Below are positions 59,830 through 64,000 of a stretch of 64,000 nucleotides of DNA, piece by piece. The stretch's first letter is position 1; each line of letters opens with the position of its first letter. Origin of the DNA: Sialis fuliginosa (Eukaryota > Arthropoda > Insecta > Megaloptera > Sialidae); contig OY540813.1 in NCBI GenBank assembly GCA_961205875.1, positions 21,919,001 through 21,983,000 of the forward strand, written 5' to 3'. The position numbers were made by a program, and so were the translations under genes. The notes beneath the pieces were generated by a model, which did not search any database, was not told where the DNA came from, and was given only the letters and a program-made list of their open reading frames with translations.

Positions 59830-61195
59830 ACGTGAAGTCCTGCTTTCAGAAAACTAGAGAAAATTATTGGGGCATTTATTTTTTAGAAACATATTTTCTG
59901 TTATGAACAGTTTGTAATATAATTTAAACAAATCTATTATCCGCTTAAAATATATATTCATAAATTGTAACTTTTAATCCACACCGTTTCAAAAATAATT
60001 ACAAAAATGTTAAAATTGACTAAACATTCATTTTTGGTCGTAAGATCGTTTTCAAAAATAGAAGTAGAATTAGTCTTTTTTGAATTACTGCGTCTACATG
60101 CAGATAGACACAAATACATCAGAACGAATAGTCAGAATGTATTCAGGAATCTTAAAAATGGATATTGTTATCAAAATCTCGTATTAAAAAAATTGACATT
60201 ACTATACTTTTCTTATACTAGGTATAATATATATTTCATATTTATAGTCGTATAAGAAAGTAAAAAATAAAAATGAACACACTTAATAAAAAGTAAACTG
60301 TTGAAAATCTTAAATTACGCAGTCATACCTTCTATCCAGAAACCGATAATTTTGATTTAACTTGGTCAAAGAGAACCTGTTAGAAAATAAAATCTAAATA
60401 AGTCAGCGTTGTCGTTCGTACAACACTTCTAAAATTATAAAGGCAATGAACTTAACGCACTGTAACGAAATCGAAAGTGGTTTGTAGTTCCGTTTATGTA
60501 CACCAGAGGGCAAAGAGCTTACCGGTGTATCATGGGTACAAACTAGTATAACCATGTGTGAATGTGTATGTGTGTGTATGGTAAACATACATATATAACA
60601 ATTCGACACTCGAATTTGTTGGGCATTTGATGAAGAAACTTCAACAAGAATTATTAATAAATTCTATTGGTTTTTGTAAATATTTTGTAAAAACGATTTT
60701 CCTATCGTTTTTATATTTCATTTATCATTAAAATAAATATTTAGTTTTATTTCACCATATTATACAAAAATACTGGCATGGGTGCCACGGGACTTATATG
60801 CTGTACTGACTGTACATATACACTTGTACAAATAAATCTTTCTAGTAATAACTGATGAATTGTAGAAAAATATAAATGCGATATAAATTATAGATACTAA
60901 AATTCTCTAAAACTTTTATCTAAAACATTTCTTTTAAATCACTACATTTCAGAAATAATTCAAAAAGCGTTTCCGCGCGTTTTTAGAAATATGAGGTTTT
61001 CTTCCGATATAAAAATTTATCTTAAATATAAAATTTCACCTTTTATTGTTTTTGAATCACGCAGGGAAAATCAAAATAGATATTTCCATTCAAATCTCGA
61101 ATTCTATAAAAATCGGCTTATAATTAACAATACTTATTTAGGTAGGTATTTGTATTTTATACATAACAGGTATGTACTTACAAGAAAGTAAAAAA
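59830..61195. repeat. Two family B copies (+)
   Basis: Copy 1 (about 59830-60265) and copy 2 (about 60850-61195) share the ggcttaac/gacattac-type end and finish cgtataagaaagtaaaaa and cttacaagaaagtaaaaa respectively. The same tail occurs at 33.39-33.54 kb. Between them is plain sequence with an acacacacat run at 60,56x. Confidence 0.55.
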
Positions 61196-61304
61196 GCAAT
61201 GTGACAAATATTTGGGAGCTGAGGGTCTCAATTTTTATTTTCATAGTCAAAATAAGATTATTTTTCATTTTGACATTCTTTCTATCTTCGATATTATAAT
61301 ATTT

Positions 61305-62127
61305 TCAACAGGGCTCTACTCCGAATGTCTCGGTCTCAAAACGAAATTGATACAAAGACGAAATAGACTTAAATGAGACAAGATCACATGAATTTTAATC
61401 AGACGAAATCGAGATTAGAATGTTTCAAATTTAGTCTAATCTCATTTAAATTTGGTTCTAAAGGATTATCAATAATTAGTAAAAAAATTCAAATAAAATA
61501 TATAAGATTTGTTAAATACATACAAAAATAAACGAAAAAAAAATTTTTTGTAGAAAAATATTACCCACACGAGACCGACCCAGGTCTCGTGTACGAAACG
61601 AAACAAGTTTAATATTTTTACGATAAGAGAGAGACGAAATGGGTTGAATTTTCACGAGACAAGTCTGTCAGTTATAATAATCGAGACCGAGATCGAGACG
61701 ATACTTGCCTCACTCTCGTCTCGTGTGTAAGGTTGAGCACGAGAAGAGACGAGACAAAAGTCAGGTAATTCTCGTCTCGGTCTCGAATTTCACTAGTAAT
61801 AGTCTCGTCTCGATCTCGTAAAAATTGAAGCCTGTCTCGTTTCGTAGTCACTGAGACCGTGGCGAAATCTAGACCGTGAATGTATATAATTTTATTACAA
61901 AAAATATTTTTCATTTATTTTTTTTTATAAACAAAGAAGTTCTGAAATACTTTGCTTTAAGTAGATATTGAAGATTAATATCAAACAGTAAATTATATTT
62001 AAAACCAAGACTCTCGACGAGATTTTTAAATAAAATGAAGTAAATGTCGTCTCGGTATCGTCTCGTTTAAATTAAAAATACTCTCGTCTCGGCTCGAAGA
62101 AAAGTATCGACTCGGCGTGCAGCCTTA
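61305..62127. mobile_element. Family F element(s) with dense GAGACGAGAC subterminal arrays
   Basis: A well-defined unit at 61727-62127 has inverted ends TAAGGTTGAGCACGAG and CTCGGCGTGCAGCCTTA. Its left 130 bp and right 70 bp are crowded with ctcgtctcg/cgagacgag words. A second, older unit fills 61305-61735, also full of such words. Related fragments: 28.3-28.4, 35.7-35.8 and 53.29-53.36 kb. No transposase frame. Confidence 0.65.
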
Positions 62128-63040
62128 GTTAACACTTATTATTAGTGTGTATATTACTGTACATATTATAGTATATGTAATAGTGAAACCTAGGTTAGGA
62201 ACAACATATTTAATTACAAGTTGTTGAACTGTAAATGCCCATAGTTTCCTGCTTGTCTGATTCGACCACCGAATGTCGAGGAGTTGTTAACCACTGACGC
62301 ATAATCTAACTGTATTTTTTACTCAAATAGAGGTCAGTGAACCTCGAGACGAGCCCCTCTCCAAATGTCACCGTCCAAATGAGCGGCGTATTGACCTATA
62401 TATATAGGTACAAGAAACTAGATCACCAGGTGAAATTTACTCTTTTGACTGTTTTTGTGTAGGTACGGTCATCATCACCACGAATGTGGTCGTGCTTAGA
62501 CCAGAAGTTGACAAACTGTATTACATTTACTCCTTATTCACATAATATTATATTTACTCTCTTATACGGCTATATATGTGAAATATATACGGTATAAGGA
62601 AGTACTGTAATACAGAAATTTTTACAAATTCGAGATTTTGATGGAAATACGTATTTGTTTAACCCACTCTATCATGATGTCAGTGTATTTGTCTGTCTAT
62701 ACACGTTGTAACTCAAACCGACAAAAATTATTTTTGAAAAAGATCATAAAACTGGCAACGCGGTTTGACTTTTTTCGAATATTTTAGAAACGATGCGAAT
62801 TAGAAAATGTTTTGAGTAAAAATTGTTCATAATATTAATATAATATATGTTCTATTCATTCAAAAATGTGTGTTTTTTTTTTTTAGTATAAACATACCCG
62901 TACCGTAATCTTTTCTTTTTTCGTATTTGAGGCGGGTGTAGGTTCGCTAAACGTACCAGTTGTGAGCGCGCTCACAACTAGTAGCTTAGTGTTCGTACCT
63001 ATTGTGGGTTTGTAAAGTACTCGTAGTTTATGCAAGTGCA
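62128..63040. repeat. Mostly unassigned, with family B (-) at about 62570-62870
   Basis: ttcgagattttgatggaaat, tatcatgatgtcagtgtatt and cgttgtaactcaaaccgaca (62630-62725) form the complement of the family B tail. A cgtaccagttgtgagcgcgc word with its inverse gcgctcacaactagta lies at about 62955-62983. No gene seen. Confidence 0.5.
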
Positions 63041-63437
63041 CAGCGGCGGATTTACGTTAAGTGCCGCCCTGGGCAAAACAAAATTGCCGCCCCTCAACCA
63101 ATGGAAAATATAACCTATTTTTGATATAAGTTTCAGAATTATCATAACATATGAACTGAGAAGTGATAACTGTTTTTATAAGTAGACTTAACTGATATAT
63201 TATTAATAATAATACATCAATAATTAATATAATAATACATCAGTTAGAACACTTGAAAAGAAATAAACGTACTCTTACTGAGGGCAACCAAAATCATCAG
63301 AGAATTTTTACAAGATGAGTAATTTTATGTATTCCTTTTTTTTAGTGTTGTGTATTAAACTAAAAAGAATCTGCCGCTCCCAAAATTTTTCCGCCCTGGG
63401 CAGTAGCCCATGTTGCCCATGCCTAAATCCGCCGCTG
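63041..63437. mobile_element. hAT-type MITE with 7/8 target duplication
   Basis: A 397-bp element with perfect 14-bp inverted ends CAGCGGCGGATTTA and TAAATCCGCCGCTG. Flanks CAAGTGCA (63033-63040) and TAAGTGCA (63438-63445) are an 8-bp target duplication with one change. Both subterminal regions contain ccgccctgggca. Confidence 0.85.
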
Positions 63438-63469
63438 TAAGTGCATGTATACTAGCCACGAAAATCAAT

Positions 63470-64000
63470 GCATATTTACTTGGGTAATCGATTTAAAAAA
63501 ATTGAATTGGTTCATAACAGAAAAAAATATCTGCCAAGTAAATGCCTAGTGCTTTCTCGTGCTAAAATCACCAAGGTAATTGATTATCGATCAATTTTAA
63601 TAAATACCAGTATTCACAAGTACTGCCATTGGTTTTTATACAATTTTATTTTTTTTTAAATTTAAAACGCTCCTGATTATTTTTTCGTATATTTTTAATT
63701 TTATGACAATTTCAATTTTTCTGCTATGCAAACATCAAAATGTCATTTAATTTGTCAAAGTAAATAGCGATTGTAAAAAACATTAAATGACGATTTTTTA
63801 AAGCAAAGTGAGGTAAATCTTTGTAAGAGAATATTTTACAACAAAGGTTGCAGTGATCTATTTTATAGAAAATTGAATGCTCTACAAAAATATTTATACA
63901 ATTTTCACGTAACATGTGTCGTTCTTGAAATATCTTTAAAAAATAACTGTTTTGGGATGTCCCCCCTTTCCCTTACTCACATTTTTAATGAATTTTAAAT
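63470..64000. repeat. Dispersed repeat family A (+), runs off the window
   Basis: Collinear with 16.69-17.22 kb: ctgccaagtaaatgc, ctttctcgtgctaaa, agagaatattttacaacaaa, cgtaacatgtgtcgttcttg and a final cccctttcccttac. Confidence 0.65.

Noticed and set aside
60403-60609. 68-codon minus frame with HTHTHS
   Set aside because: Microsatellite-driven, no domain.

Overview
The window is nuclear DNA of an arthropod, almost certainly an insect. It is very AT-rich and intron-bearing, and densely packed with short non-autonomous transposons. The order cannot be fixed from the sequence. Only two complete protein-coding genes are supported. Both are microsomal cytochrome P450s, and they form the ecdysteroid pair CYP18A1 and CYP306A1, known as neighbours in many arthropods. 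CYP18A1 (+, six coding exons, 3858-8500) is the enzyme family that inactivates 20-hydroxyecdysone at C-26. CYP306A1/phantom (-, five coding exons plus a probable 5' UTR exon, 26870-11302) is the C-25 hydroxylase of ecdysone synthesis. They are convergent, with 2.8 kb between stop codons, so one hormone-making and one hormone-destroying enzyme share a locus. phantom carries a 13.4 kb second intron full of repeats.

Layout: 1-1697 is a 5'-truncated but still open LINE reverse transcriptase. 3385-3660 is a GC/CpG-rich promoter with a TATA box and two identical cAMP-response-element palindromes ahead of CYP18A1. 3858-8500 is CYP18A1. 8501-11301 holds the two 3' regions, with a hAT-like MITE that supplies the first AATAAA downstream of phantom. 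11302-27263 is phantom. A Tc1/mariner-type MITE and a CpG-rich patch lie just upstream of it.

From 28.3 kb to the end there is no complete gene. This half is a mosaic of foldback elements (29.98-31.60 kb, 34.45-35.06 kb and others), hAT-type elements (one with a perfect 8-bp target duplication at 41.36-42.81 kb, one with a decayed transposase C-terminus at about 50.0-50.2 kb), a 113-bp Helitron-like element at 48.62 kb, an element family with subterminal GAGACGAGAC arrays, and several dispersed families present in both orientations (called A, B, F, G, H and I below). Three places may still be genic: a terminal-exon-like open frame at 40424-40635 followed by a poly(A) signal, a 17-codon ATG exon with a consensus splice donor at 44041-44091, and a CpG-rich island at about 45640-46030.

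Exon joins were made by hand from splice consensus and reading phase. Both P450s join into uninterrupted frames of normal length. Repeat-family borders are approximate unless terminal inverted repeats or target duplications are stated.
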